Assembly: GCA_944325695.1 (NCBI GenBank)
Contig: CALVBA010000008.1
Span: forward strand, 1-42,760
Length of the DNA: 42,760 bases
Source: an uncultured Anaeroplasmataceae bacterium
GTDB taxonomy: Bacteria > Bacillota_I > Bacilli_A > Acholeplasmatales > Anaeroplasmataceae
Reading direction: 5' to 3'
The notes beneath the pieces are model-generated. The model saw only the letters and a list, made by a program, of their open reading frames with translations, ran no database searches and was not told the DNA's origin. The position numbers and the translations under genes were made by a program. Shown here in pieces: positions 8,340-17,265 of the stretch; positions within the stretch are counted from its first letter, which is position 1; every line of letters starts with the position of its first letter.

Positions 8340-9551
8340 TTACATAAATTGTCTAAAAAAATCGCGGGCTTCAATAACTGTGTTAACAAATTTAAAAACA
8401 TCTTCTTCAGTATTATATAAATAAAATGAAGCACGTAGTGTTGATACTTGCCCTAACCATCGTGTTATTAATTGGGCACAGTGATGTCCAGCTCGAATAC
8501 ATACATCATTTTTATCAAATACAGAAGCTGCATCATGCGGATGAACTCCATCAATATTAAACGCAATAACACCGGTTTCACATGTCTTATTAAAAACAGT
8601 TACTCCATCGACATTGGCTAATAATTTCATCGCTAATTGACATAGACGATGTTCATGATTACTAATATTTTCCATTCCATATTCTTCTAAACATTCACAA
8701 GCCACTCCAAGTCCGATTGCTTCTGCAATAATTGGCGTTCCAGCTTCAAATTTATAAGGAATATCTTTATATGTAGCATTATCTTTCAAAACTAAATCAG
8801 CCATATCTCCACCAAATTCAATTGGTTGCATTTTTTCAAGAAGTTTTCTTTTACCGTATAAAACACCAATCCCTGTTGGACCTAACATTTTATGTCCGCT
8901 AAAAGCTAAAAAATCACAATCTAAATCTTTAACGTCTATTTTCATATGAGGAACTGATTGAGCAGCATCTAAAATCACAACTGCTCCAACACTATGCGCT
9001 AATCTAATAATTTCTTTAATCGGTGTAATATATCCCATAACATTAGAAACATGAGTAATCGCTACTACTTTTGTTTTCTCAGATAAAACACTTTTAAAAG
9101 CTTCTACAGTAATACGTCCTTCCTGATTAAGTGGAACATATTTTAATGTTGCTTTCTTTTTATTACAAATTCTAATCCATGGTAAACAACTAGAATGATG
9201 TTCTAATTCTGTTGTAATTACTTCATCACCTGCAAAAATAAAATCTTCGCCATAACTTGATGCCACTAAATTTAACGCTTGCGATGCTCCACGCGTAAAA
9301 ATAACTTCCTCAAAATCACTATTAATAAATTTTGCAATTTTGCTGCGAGCTTCTTCATATAAATCAGTTGCTTGATAACTTAGTTTATAAACTCCACGAT
9401 GAACGTTAACACCGATTTTTTCATAATAATTATCTAGAGCTTGAATTACTTTACGGTGTTTTAAACTCGATGCAGCACTGTCTAAATATGTTAAATTGCT
9501 ATTATTTTCCAAAACCGGGAAATCTTTTTTTATTTTTGTTATATCTAACAT
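8340..9551 (-). CDS. sufS: Cysteine desulfurase SufS
   Basis: PLP-dependent group II cysteine desulfurase that frees sulfur from cysteine for Fe-S assembly. The 403-aa protein carries the PLP lysine (about Lys221) in AFSGHKMLGPTGIGVLYG, the cofactor-binding ILDAAQSVPHM, and the catalytic cysteine (about Cys358) in RAGHHCAQ. The ATG at 9551 gives good spacing to AAGGGATG; the ATG three codons upstream is too close to that site. It follows sufD by 12 nt and precedes sufU by 14 nt, so the three are co-translated from one mRNA. Confidence 0.96.
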   Translation of the reverse strand: MLDITKIKKDFPVLENNSNLTYLDSAASSLKHRKVIQALDNYYEKIGVNVHRGVYKLSYQATDLYEEARSKIAKFINSDFEEVIFTRGASQALNLVASSYGEDFIFAGDEVITTELEHHSSCLPWIRICNKKKATLKYVPLNQEGRITVEAFKSVLSEKTKVVAITHVSNVMGYITPIKEIIRLAHSVGAVVILDAAQSVPHMKIDVKDLDCDFLAFSGHKMLGPTGIGVLYGKRKLLEKMQPIEFGGDMADLVLKDNATYKDIPYKFEAGTPIIAEAIGLGVACECLEEYGMENISNHEHRLCQLAMKLLANVDGVTVFNKTCETGVIAFNIDGVHPHDAASVFDKNDVCIRAGHHCAQLITRWLGQVSTLRASFYLYNTEEDVFKFVNTVIEARDFFRQFM

Positions 9552-9563
9552 TTTAATCATCCC

Positions 9564-10328
9564 TTACATTTTTTTATTAATACTATCTAGAACTAACTCT
9601 TGATGTTTTTCATCAACTTTTGCTATGAATGGATCAATAATTGCTTTTAAAATTAACAATTCAGCTTCTTTTTTCGATAGTCCACGGCTCATTAAATAAA
9701 ATAAATCATCTTCTGATAATTTACCGATGGCTGCTCCATGATTAGCTTCAACATCAAATTCATCAATCAATAAAATTGGTTCCGCTTTTACAATTCCATT
9801 ATTAGCTAAAATAAATCCGCGAGTTAATTGTTTAACTACTGCCATTTTAGCATTATTAATTACATGGCCAACAGTCTTGAAATTACAAGATCCACTTATA
9901 GAACTTACACCATAATTATTAACATATGATTTAGAAGATTTAGCTAAATGTTTTACATTTGTATGAATATTTTGTTGATCATCTTTAGCAATAGCTAAAA
10001 TATCTGCCTTGAAAGTAGAATATTCTTGTAATTCTACATGTAAATCAATTTTTGAATTTGTTCCTAAAACGATATTTGTCATTGTTACTGTAGCATTTTT
10101 TTGAAGAGTAATTGTATTTTCTTGTTTAACTTGTTCCAAAGAGCATGCAATAATTGTTACATTACTATTTTTTTCAGCAACAAGATCAAAACCTTTTGAA
10201 GAATAATTGTAAATGACATACGAACATCCTTCTTTAACAACCAAACTAGATACATTAGTATTATATTCAAAAACAATTGTTTCGTTAATTGAAGAATTTA
10301 AATCTTGATATTGTTTTAAATTTTCCAT
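9564..10328 (-). CDS. sufD: Fe-S cluster assembly protein SufD (short form)
   Basis: Partner of SufB in the SufBCD complex, needed for iron acquisition during cluster assembly. The C-terminal half is clear: [47 protein letters not shown], the SufB/SufD signature with the conserved His of ANHGA. At 254 aa it is much shorter than the roughly 420 aa of typical SufD, because the N-terminal region is reduced. It starts at ATG 10328, one base after the sufC stop, with AAAGGA inside sufC as ribosome-binding site; an upstream GTG is less likely. The frame is open throughout, so this is a compact homologue rather than a broken gene. Confidence 0.88.
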   Translation of the reverse strand: MENLKQYQDLNSSINETIVFEYNTNVSSLVVKEGCSYVIYNYSSKGFDLVAEKNSNVTIIACSLEQVKQENTITLQKNATVTMTNIVLGTNSKIDLHVELQEYSTFKADILAIAKDDQQNIHTNVKHLAKSSKSYVNNYGVSSISGSCNFKTVGHVINNAKMAVVKQLTRGFILANNGIVKAEPILLIDEFDVEANHGAAIGKLSEDDLFYLMSRGLSKKEAELLILKAIIDPFIAKVDEKHQELVLDSINKKM

Positions 10329-10329
10329 T

Positions 10330-11136
10330 TTAGTGTCCTTTATGAGCACATGACTCTAACATAATTTTATTATTTTTTTCTTCTTCAATTTCGATTCCTA
10401 ATTCTTCTTTAACAAAGTCATATCCTTGTTGATCAATCTTTTCAATTAATTCAAAACCACCAGTTTTAACAATTTTACCATTTATCATGATGTGGACAAA
10501 ATCTGGTTTAATATAATCTAATAAACGTTGATAATGCGTAATTAATAAACATCCAAATTCATCACTTACCATTGAACTAACATTTTCTCCAACAATGCGT
10601 AAAGCATCAACATCTAATCCAGAGTCGATTTCATCTAAAATTGCAAACTTAGGTTGTAACATTTTCATTTGTAAGATTTCATTACGTTTCTTTTCTCCAC
10701 CACTGAATCCTTCATTTAAATAACGATGTGGTAGATCTTCACGCATTTTAAGCTCACTACATGCTTTATCATATTTTGTAATAAATTTAAATAATGATTC
10801 TTCTTTCCCGCACGCTTTCATGGCTTGGCGAACAAAATCACTATTTGTTACTCCGCTAATTTCTGTCGGATATTGATAAGCTAAGAATAATCCTTTTCTA
10901 GCTCGTTCATCTACTGGTTTATCAATTAAAGATTCACCATCTAAAATAATATCACCTTGTGTTACATTGTATTTATTAGATCCCATAACAATACTCGATA
11001 AAGTCGATTTCCCTGTACCATTAGGTCCCATAATAACATGAACTTCATTAGAGTTTATCGTTAAATTAACTCCCTTTAAGATTTCTTTACCTTCAATTGA
11101 GGCGTGTAAATCTACAATTTCTAATGTATGCTTCAT
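10330..11136 (-). CDS. sufC: Fe-S cluster assembly ATPase SufC
   Basis: ABC-type ATPase that drives conformational change of the SufBD scaffold in the cytoplasm; it is not a transporter. Motifs: Walker A GPNGTGKST, signature FSGGEKKRNEIL, Walker B FAILDEIDSGLD, and the H-loop in LLITHYQRLLDYI. At 268 aa it is about 20 residues longer than usual because of an acidic and lysine-rich C-terminal tail ending in CAHKGH. First gene of the suf operon, start ATG behind GGGAGTG. A TATAAT (11168-11173) without a good -35 lies upstream, and no terminator separates it from 11211-12533. Confidence 0.96.
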   Translation of the reverse strand: MKHTLEIVDLHASIEGKEILKGVNLTINSNEVHVIMGPNGTGKSTLSSIVMGSNKYNVTQGDIILDGESLIDKPVDERARKGLFLAYQYPTEISGVTNSDFVRQAMKACGKEESLFKFITKYDKACSELKMREDLPHRYLNEGFSGGEKKRNEILQMKMLQPKFAILDEIDSGLDVDALRIVGENVSSMVSDEFGCLLITHYQRLLDYIKPDFVHIMINGKIVKTGGFELIEKIDQQGYDFVKEELGIEIEEEKNNKIMLESCAHKGH

Positions 11137-11210
11137 ATTTGTTTCACTCCCATTTCATGATGATTTGATTATATAATATCTTGTAAAAAAATGCTATTAA
11201 AAAGATAATT

Positions 11211-12533
11211 TTATTTTATTCTACTAATATGATTATTATCTTTTATAACTTTAGAAAAGTCTTTTTTACTATAAAAAACTTTCTCTATTACCTTAATTAT
11301 TTCATTGTAATTTTTTACTTTTATCCGGCTATCAAAATATTCATCATCAAATAATAAAGAATTATCTTCTGATAAATATAAAACATCCACTTTACCGAGA
11401 TTATTTTTAAGTTTTAAAATATTATTTTTATCTTTTGCAAAAATACGCATCGAATAAAAACCATCTTCTAACCATTTAATACTGTATGTAAGTTCATTTT
11501 TTAAATCAGTATTCATAATAAAATTAATTACTTTATTCAATAGTGTCATATCCCCAAGTATTAAATAAAATAAAATTTCCTTATTTTTTGGTGCCCTACC
11601 ATTAATATAATTTTTAAAGTATGTTTTTTTGCGTTTATTGTAATAAATCATTTCCATTTCGTTTTGCAAATCTTTATGATAAATATGTAAGATGTCATCA
11701 ATAATAACATGCGTAAAACGGTTAATTTTCTTTTCATCTAAAAAGTTATCAAGCTTTTTACGAGTATCTAATTTAATAGTTTCCGTATTTTCATAAGTGG
11801 ATGTTGAAACATTATAAGTTGCATGAGCATGGCATACTAAAAGTGGTATCTTAAAATCAATATTTTTAATGACATTATTAATCGTTGCTGCCGTCCTAGT
11901 AGTTAATAATGTAATATTACATCCACGCTTAATTAAAGTGTTTAGTTTATATTCTACATATCCATTCATCTCTAAACTATCCAAATTAACCACAAATAAT
12001 ACATTATTATTAGTATGTCTTTTGAAATGCAAATTATTTATCAGTAACGAAATTCCTAGTCCTATTAAAGTACAGGTAATTCGTGATAATGCAAAGCATA
12101 CTAAATTAAGATCATTATGATTGCCCACTGTAACCGATAAGTACGTTAAACATGTTACAAAAGTAGAGCTTGTTTGCTTAGTTAAAACAGTAATATAGAT
12201 TAAAGGAATAATTCCCAACGAAAAAATCGTATAACTGATAAAATTAGTAATATCGATTTGTTTAAAAAGCAAACTAAATAAAACTACTAAAACTCCGAAA
12301 AAACCACCCATTATAGATCCTATAGCACGAATTTTTGCTTGTTTGATAGAATTACTCTTATTTTGATGTAAACAATAAACTGTCGCAATTCCAGCAAAAA
12401 ATGGGGAATAATAGGATTCAAGTTCGACAAAAAAAGTATTTTTTAATGAAAAATACTTTAAAATAGCATCAATTAATAAGCAAATAAATACAGCTAATGA
12501 TGTTTTTAGAATTCTTAATCCGATTTTAGGCAT
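11211..12533 (-). CDS. FUSC/aromatic-acid-exporter-like membrane protein fused to a degenerate HAD (Cof-like) domain
   Basis: Residues 1-170 hold about five to six membrane segments resembling the ArAE/FUSC exporter module (YYSPFFAGIATVYC, AKIRAIGSIMGGFFGVLVVL). Residues 177 to about 430 resemble a Cof-type HAD hydrolase: LFVVNLDSLEMNGYV in place of the DxDGT loop, ITLLTTRTAATINNVI as motif II, a cap-like middle part, and a C-terminal segment where GDxxND should be (LSEDNSLLFDD). The nucleophile Asp is Asn183 and the motif IV residues are lost, so catalysis is unlikely. 440 aa, start ATG 12533 after AAGGGG. It lies 74 nt before sufC without a visible terminator. The family assignment is by eye; the function is unknown. 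Confidence 0.65.
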   Translation of the reverse strand: MPKIGLRILKTSLAVFICLLIDAILKYFSLKNTFFVELESYYSPFFAGIATVYCLHQNKSNSIKQAKIRAIGSIMGGFFGVLVVLFSLLFKQIDITNFISYTIFSLGIIPLIYITVLTKQTSSTFVTCLTYLSVTVGNHNDLNLVCFALSRITCTLIGLGISLLINNLHFKRHTNNNVLFVVNLDSLEMNGYVEYKLNTLIKRGCNITLLTTRTAATINNVIKNIDFKIPLLVCHAHATYNVSTSTYENTETIKLDTRKKLDNFLDEKKINRFTHVIIDDILHIYHKDLQNEMEMIYYNKRKKTYFKNYINGRAPKNKEILFYLILGDMTLLNKVINFIMNTDLKNELTYSIKWLEDGFYSMRIFAKDKNNILKLKNNLGKVDVLYLSEDNSLLFDDEYFDSRIKVKNYNEIIKVIEKVFYSKKDFSKVIKDNNHISRIK

Positions 12534-12559
12534 TCTAACAACCCCTTACAAACATTACA

Positions 12560-12588
12560 ATTATACTACAAAATGCTTATTTTAACAA
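12560..12588 (-). promoter_or_regulatory. Promoter of the FUSC-HAD gene
   Basis: TATAAT (12560-12565) with TTGTTA (12583-12588) 17 bp upstream on the minus strand, 27 nt from the ATG. Confidence 0.65.
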
Positions 12589-12604
12589 TATTAGATAAGA
12601 TAAA

Positions 12605-12634
12605 AAATGAAGCTTCATAAAAAGCTTCATTTTT
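12605..12634 (-). terminator. Terminator of nifJ
   Basis: AATGAAGC and GCTTCATT pair around a short AT loop, with T-rich sequence on both sides; it follows nifJ and may work in both directions. Confidence 0.8.
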
Positions 12635-12643
12635 AATAGTAAA

Positions 12644-15600
12644 TTAATTTTTTTCTTCGCTATAATCCATGCTTTGGTAACGTTTATACATTCTATATCT
12701 TCTTTGAGCATCTTTCTTGTTAGCTTCTAATAATTCATCAGCATGTTCTTTATTAGTTGATTTTAATTGTGCATAACGTCCTTCGCTCATTAAGAATTCA
12801 TCATATAAATCCCAATTTGGTTCTTTAGAATCTAATTGGAATGGGTTTTTACCTTCATTAACTAAAGTAGGATTAAATCTGAATAATGGCCAGTATCCAC
12901 ATTCAACAGCTAATTTAGCTTGACGTTGTGAGTTTACTAATCCACCTTTAATGTTATGTGCAATACATGGAGAGTATGCAATGATTAATGATGGTCCATT
13001 ATAACTTTCAGCTTCTTTTAAAGCTTTAATAACTTGAGCCGGAGATGAACCATGAGAAATAGTTGCAACATAAACATGTCCATAGCTCATAGCAATACTA
13101 GCAAGATCTTTTTTCTTACCTGGTTTACCAGAAGCAGTAAACTTAGCAATTGATCCAGTACGAGCAGATTTAGATGATTGCCCACCTGTATTAGAATATA
13201 CTTCAGTATCAACAACTAAAATATTTACATCTTCTTGGTTAGCAATAACATGGTCTAATCCGCCGTATCCGATGTCATAAGCCCATCCATCTCCACCGAT
13301 AATCCATTGAGAAACTTTAACTAAGTATTGTTTTAAAGATAAAATTTCTTTAGCAAATGGCTTAGTTTCTTTTTCACATAAAGCAATAATTTGTGGTGCA
13401 ACTTCTAATGTAAAATGACCTTCTTTTCTTGATTCAATCCATGATTGACATAATGATTTTAATTCTTCACTCATGTTGTCATAGTTTTCAACCATAATTG
13501 TTTGTAAACGATCACGCATTGTTTCATAAGCAATATTCATACCAAATCCAAATTCAGCATTATCCTCGAATAATGAGTTAGCCCATGCTGGTCCACGTCC
13601 TGATACAGCATTTTTTGTATATGGACTTGATGGGAATGATCCTGAATAAATTGAAGTACATCCTGTAGCGTTAGAAACAAGCATTCTTTCACCAAATAAT
13701 TGTGTGATTGCTTTAATATATGGAGTTTCTCCACATCCACCACAAGCTCCTGAGAACTCAAATAATGGTTGAGCAAATTGTACGTTTTTAACGTTATCTT
13801 TACCAGTAATATTATCTTTATAAGCTACTTCATTATAGAAATATTCTGCTTTAACATCTTGTTTATCCATAATAGCTTCATGGATTGGAACTAAAGCTAA
13901 TGCTTTTTCCTTAGATGGACAGATATTAACGCATACACCACATCCTGTACAATCTAAAACAGATACTTGAATACGGTATTGTAAGTTATCTAATCCTTTT
14001 CCAATAGCTTTTTTCATTGTTGTACCTTCAGGTGCATTCTTAGCTTCTTCTTCAGAAATTAAGAACGGACGGATACATGCATGTGGACAAACGAAAGAAC
14101 ATTGGTTACATTGAATACATTTATCAACATCCCAAGCAGGAACTTCATTTGCAACTCCACGTTTTTCATAAGCTGCAGTTCCAACTGGCATATGTCCATC
14201 TTTATAATCAATGAATGCTGAAACAGGTAAATTATCTCCCTCAATAGCATTTACTACATCCGCAATATTTCTTACAAATGATGGTCTTGTTTCATCAACA
14301 GTTTTATTTTCTAATGGTAAGTTAGCCCAAGATTCTTTAACTTCTACTTCGACTAAATATTCTGCCCCAGCATCAATAGCATCATAGTTCATTTTAACTA
14401 ATGCTTCACCTTTTTTAGAATATGTCTTCTTAGCAAATTCCTTCATTAAATCTTGTGCTTGAGCATATGGCATAATATGTTCATTTAATTTAAAGAACGC
14501 AGATTGCATAATTGTATTAGTACGACGACCTAAACCAATTTTATGTGCTAAATCAACGGCATTGATAATAAAGAAACGAGCTTTTTTCTTAGCTAATAAA
14601 ATTTTATAGCTATTTGGTAATAAACTTTCGATTTCTTCTTTTGGTGTTACAGTATTTAATAAGAATGTTCCACCATCACGTAAACCTTTAATCATTTCAA
14701 ATTTGTTTAAATATGCATCAGTTGAACATGAAACAAAGTGTGGTTGACTTACTAAATAAGTAGATCTAATTGGTTTTTTAGAGAAACGTAAATGTAAACG
14801 TGTTGATCCTCCTGATTTTTTAGAGTCATAAGCAGCATAACTTTGTGAATAGAAATCAGTATTATCTCCAATAATTTTTGAAGTATTTTTAACAGCACCT
14901 ACTGTACCGTCTGAACCTAATCCGTAGAATAATAATTCTGTTGTTTCTTTATCTGCTACATCACAAATCTCAGAGCAGTCTAAACTTGAATAAGTTACAT
15001 CATCATTAATACCTACTGTAAAGCGATCTTTTGCTTCTCCCCATAAGTTTTTAAATACTGCCAACATTTGTGAAGGTGTTGTATCTTTACTTGATAATCC
15101 ATAACGACCACCAATAATTAAAGGAGCATCTTCTAATCCATAATATAATCCTTTAACATCTAAGTATAAAGGTTCACCAACTGATCCTTGTTCAATTGTA
15201 CGATCTAATACAGCAATGCGTTTAACTGTTTTAGGCATTACATTAAAGAAGTATTTGCTACTAAATGGACGGTATAAGTGAACTTTTAATACCCCAACTT
15301 TTTTACCTTCTTTAGTTAATTTGTCAACAACCTCTTCTAAACAATCAGTTACAGAACCCATAGCTACAACTACATCAGTTGCATCTTCTGCTCCATAATA
15401 GTTAAATGGTTTGTATGTACGCCCAACTTCTTTAGAAATTTCTTCCATATAGTGGTTAACAATATCTGGAACATCTTTATAAAATGAATTTTGTAATTCT
15501 CTTGTTTGGAAATATACATCATCATTTTGTGCTGTACCACGAATTTTTGGATTTGATGGATTTAAAGCATTTTCTCTAAATTTTTGTAATGCTTCACGAT

Positions 15601-16186
15601 CTAATAGACGATCAAATACTTCATAATCCATCATTTCTACTGTATTAACTTCATGACTTGTTCTAAATCCGTCAAAGAAATGTAAGAATGGAATTGATGC
15701 TTTAATAGCAGCTAAGTGAGCTACCCCACCTAAATCCATAACTTCTTGAACTGACCCTGTCGCTAACATCGCAAATCCTGTTTGACGACAAGCCATAACA
15801 TCTTGGTGATCCCCAAAAATTGATAATGATTGCGCTGCAAGAGCACGAGCTGAAACATGAATTACTCCAGGTAAACATTCTCCAGCAATTTTATACATAT
15901 TCGGAATCATTAATAATAATCCTTGTGAAGCAGTATAAGTAGTTGTTAACGCCCCAACTTGTAATGATCCGTGAACTGTTCCCGCTGCTCCAGCTTCAGA
16001 TTGCATTTCAACTAATTTAACAGGCATACCAAAAAGGTTTTTCTTCCCTTGTGAAGCCCATTCATCAGTATATTCCGCCATCGGTGATGATGGTGTAATA
16101 GGATAAATTCCTGCTACTTCAGTAAAAGCATATGATACATAAGCTGCTGCATAGTTACCATCTATGGCTTTCATTTCTTTCTTCAT
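12644..16186 (-). CDS. nifJ: Pyruvate:ferredoxin (flavodoxin) oxidoreductase
   Basis: Oxidises pyruvate to acetyl-CoA and CO2, passing electrons to ferredoxin or flavodoxin: the central fermentation step of anaerobes. The 1180-aa single chain has all domains in order: the N-terminal pyruvate domain with YPITPSSPMAE, the central gamma domain, two [4Fe-4S] motifs (CIQCNQCSFVCPH and CTGCGVCVNICPS), then the TPP domain (GGCGETPY, IGGDGWAYDIGYGGLDHV, DTEVYSNTGGQSSK). The ATG at 16186 follows AAGGAGG. It is transcribed alone from its own promoter. Its clusters would come from the neighbouring SUF system. Highly typical, no anomalies. Confidence 0.98.
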   Translation of the reverse strand: MKKEMKAIDGNYAAAYVSYAFTEVAGIYPITPSSPMAEYTDEWASQGKKNLFGMPVKLVEMQSEAGAAGTVHGSLQVGALTTTYTASQGLLLMIPNMYKIAGECLPGVIHVSARALAAQSLSIFGDHQDVMACRQTGFAMLATGSVQEVMDLGGVAHLAAIKASIPFLHFFDGFRTSHEVNTVEMMDYEVFDRLLDREALQKFRENALNPSNPKIRGTAQNDDVYFQTRELQNSFYKDVPDIVNHYMEEISKEVGRTYKPFNYYGAEDATDVVVAMGSVTDCLEEVVDKLTKEGKKVGVLKVHLYRPFSSKYFFNVMPKTVKRIAVLDRTIEQGSVGEPLYLDVKGLYYGLEDAPLIIGGRYGLSSKDTTPSQMLAVFKNLWGEAKDRFTVGINDDVTYSSLDCSEICDVADKETTELLFYGLGSDGTVGAVKNTSKIIGDNTDFYSQSYAAYDSKKSGGSTRLHLRFSKKPIRSTYLVSQPHFVSCSTDAYLNKFEMIKGLRDGGTFLLNTVTPKEEIESLLPNSYKILLAKKKARFFIINAVDLAHKIGLGRRTNTIMQSAFFKLNEHIMPYAQAQDLMKEFAKKTYSKKGEALVKMNYDAIDAGAEYLVEVEVKESWANLPLENKTVDETRPSFVRNIADVVNAIEGDNLPVSAFIDYKDGHMPVGTAAYEKRGVANEVPAWDVDKCIQCNQCSFVCPHACIRPFLISEEEAKNAPEGTTMKKAIGKGLDNLQYRIQVSVLDCTGCGVCVNICPSKEKALALVPIHEAIMDKQDVKAEYFYNEVAYKDNITGKDNVKNVQFAQPLFEFSGACGGCGETPYIKAITQLFGERMLVSNATGCTSIYSGSFPSSPYTKNAVSGRGPAWANSLFEDNAEFGFGMNIAYETMRDRLQTIMVENYDNMSEELKSLCQSWIESRKEGHFTLEVAPQIIALCEKETKPFAKEILSLKQYLVKVSQWIIGGDGWAYDIGYGGLDHVIANQEDVNILVVDTEVYSNTGGQSSKSARTGSIAKFTASGKPGKKKDLASIAMSYGHVYVATISHGSSPAQVIKALKEAESYNGPSLIIAYSPCIAHNIKGGLVNSQRQAKLAVECGYWPLFRFNPTLVNEGKNPFQLDSKEPNWDLYDEFLMSEGRYAQLKSTNKEHADELLEANKKDAQRRYRMYKRYQSMDYSEEKN

Positions 16187-16221
16187 AAAATTCCTCCTTA
16201 TGAATTTTCTCTTACAATTAA

Positions 16222-16249
16222 ATTATACAACTTTAAAAAATTTTTTCAA
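16222..16249 (-). promoter_or_regulatory. Promoter of nifJ
   Basis: -35 TTGAAA (16244-16249), 16-bp spacer and -10 TATAAT (16222-16227) on the minus strand. Confidence 0.75.
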
Positions 16250-16307
16250 CAACTATACACGAATATATAACATAAAAAAATAACAATTACTAATTTTTTA
16301 ATTAATA

Positions 16308-16348
16308 AAAAAAACGCTATAACATATCATAACTAGATAAATTATAGC
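16308..16348 (-). terminator. Terminator of the amino-acid ABC operon
   Basis: GCTATAA and TTATAGC arms (16316-16322 and 16342-16348) with an AT-rich inner helix, followed by TTTTTTTT on the minus strand. Confidence 0.7.
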
Positions 16349-16356
16349 ATCATTTT

Positions 16357-17265
16357 TTATAAAACTTTTGAGATAAATTCTTTTGTACGTGGATTTTTCG
16401 GATTATCAAAAATCTCTTCTGGTGTTCCTTGTTCAGCTATGCATCCTTTATCCATAAAAATAATACGGTCACTAATCTCACGAGCAAATGCCATTTCATG
16501 TGTCACTATAATAATAGTCATCCCAGAATTAGCTAAATCCTTAATAACATCTAATACCTCTTTAACCATTTCTGGATCTAACGCACTTGTCGGTTCATCA
16601 AAAAGCATAATATTAGGGTTTGCAAAAAGAGCACGAACAATTGCAACACGTTGTTTTTGTCCACCACTTAAAGCATCAGGTTTTTTATTAGCTTGATTTT
16701 CTAATCCAACGCGTTTTAATAGTTGAATGGCTCTTTTTCTTGCTTCTTCCTTATCAACTTCCTTATTGCAAAGCGTAGAAATTGCTACATTATCCAAAAC
16801 TGTATATAGTGGGAAAAGTTCAAAGTGTTGAAAAACAATTCCCATATGCTTTCTTTTTTCTTTAATTTTAGGCATATTGCGATTTATTTCAGCATTCAAG
16901 GCCTTTTTTTGATTGTGAGCGATTACTTTATTTTTCTTTCGTAAAAAGTTAATTTCTTTTTTAGCATTTCGATCTTTAGTATTTACTGACTCTAAATGCT
17001 GTTCTAGCTCTTTAATACGCTCTAAATTAGCAAAATACTCCCCATAATTTATGTCAATGTTAAAAACAGATTCCCCATCAATAGATATACTTCCACTGCT
17101 TGGTACTTCTAAAAAAATTAAGCTACGTAATAAAGTTGATTTTCCACTTCCAGATGATCCGATAATCGATACGACTTCTCCTTCTTTAAAATCGACTGAT
17201 ACATTTTTTAAAACTTCAATATCTCCATAGTTCTTATATAAATTTTCTACTTTAATTATACTCAT
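16357..17265 (-). CDS. Polar amino-acid ABC transporter ATP-binding protein with coiled insert
   Basis: ATPase of a GlnQ-type amino-acid importer. Walker [10 protein letters not shown] (from residue 36), Q-loop Gln146 in [12 protein letters not shown], signature LSGGQKQR (199-206), Walker [11 protein letters not shown] (221-230) and IIVTHEM are all present. The protein is 302 aa against about 240-250 for the family, because roughly 60 Lys/Glu-rich residues (about 70-135, from [19 protein letters not shown] to PKIKEKRKH) are inserted between Walker A and the Q-loop; they look helical, possibly a coiled-coil hairpin. Its ATG overlaps the stop of the permease gene (TAATG), so translation is coupled. 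Confidence 0.93.
   Translation of the reverse strand: MSIIKVENLYKNYGDIEVLKNVSVDFKEGEVVSIIGSSGSGKSTLLRSLIFLEVPSSGSISIDGESVFNIDINYGEYFANLERIKELEQHLESVNTKDRNAKKEINFLRKKNKVIAHNQKKALNAEINRNMPKIKEKRKHMGIVFQHFELFPLYTVLDNVAISTLCNKEVDKEEARKRAIQLLKRVGLENQANKKPDALSGGQKQRVAIVRALFANPNIMLFDEPTSALDPEMVKEVLDVIKDLANSGMTIIIVTHEMAFAREISDRIIFMDKGCIAEQGTPEEIFDNPKNPRTKEFISKVL

Noticed and set aside
12644-16186. Several shadow frames on both strands inside nifJ, typA and nrdD
   Set aside because: They lack ribosome-binding sites and overlap strongly conserved coding frames.
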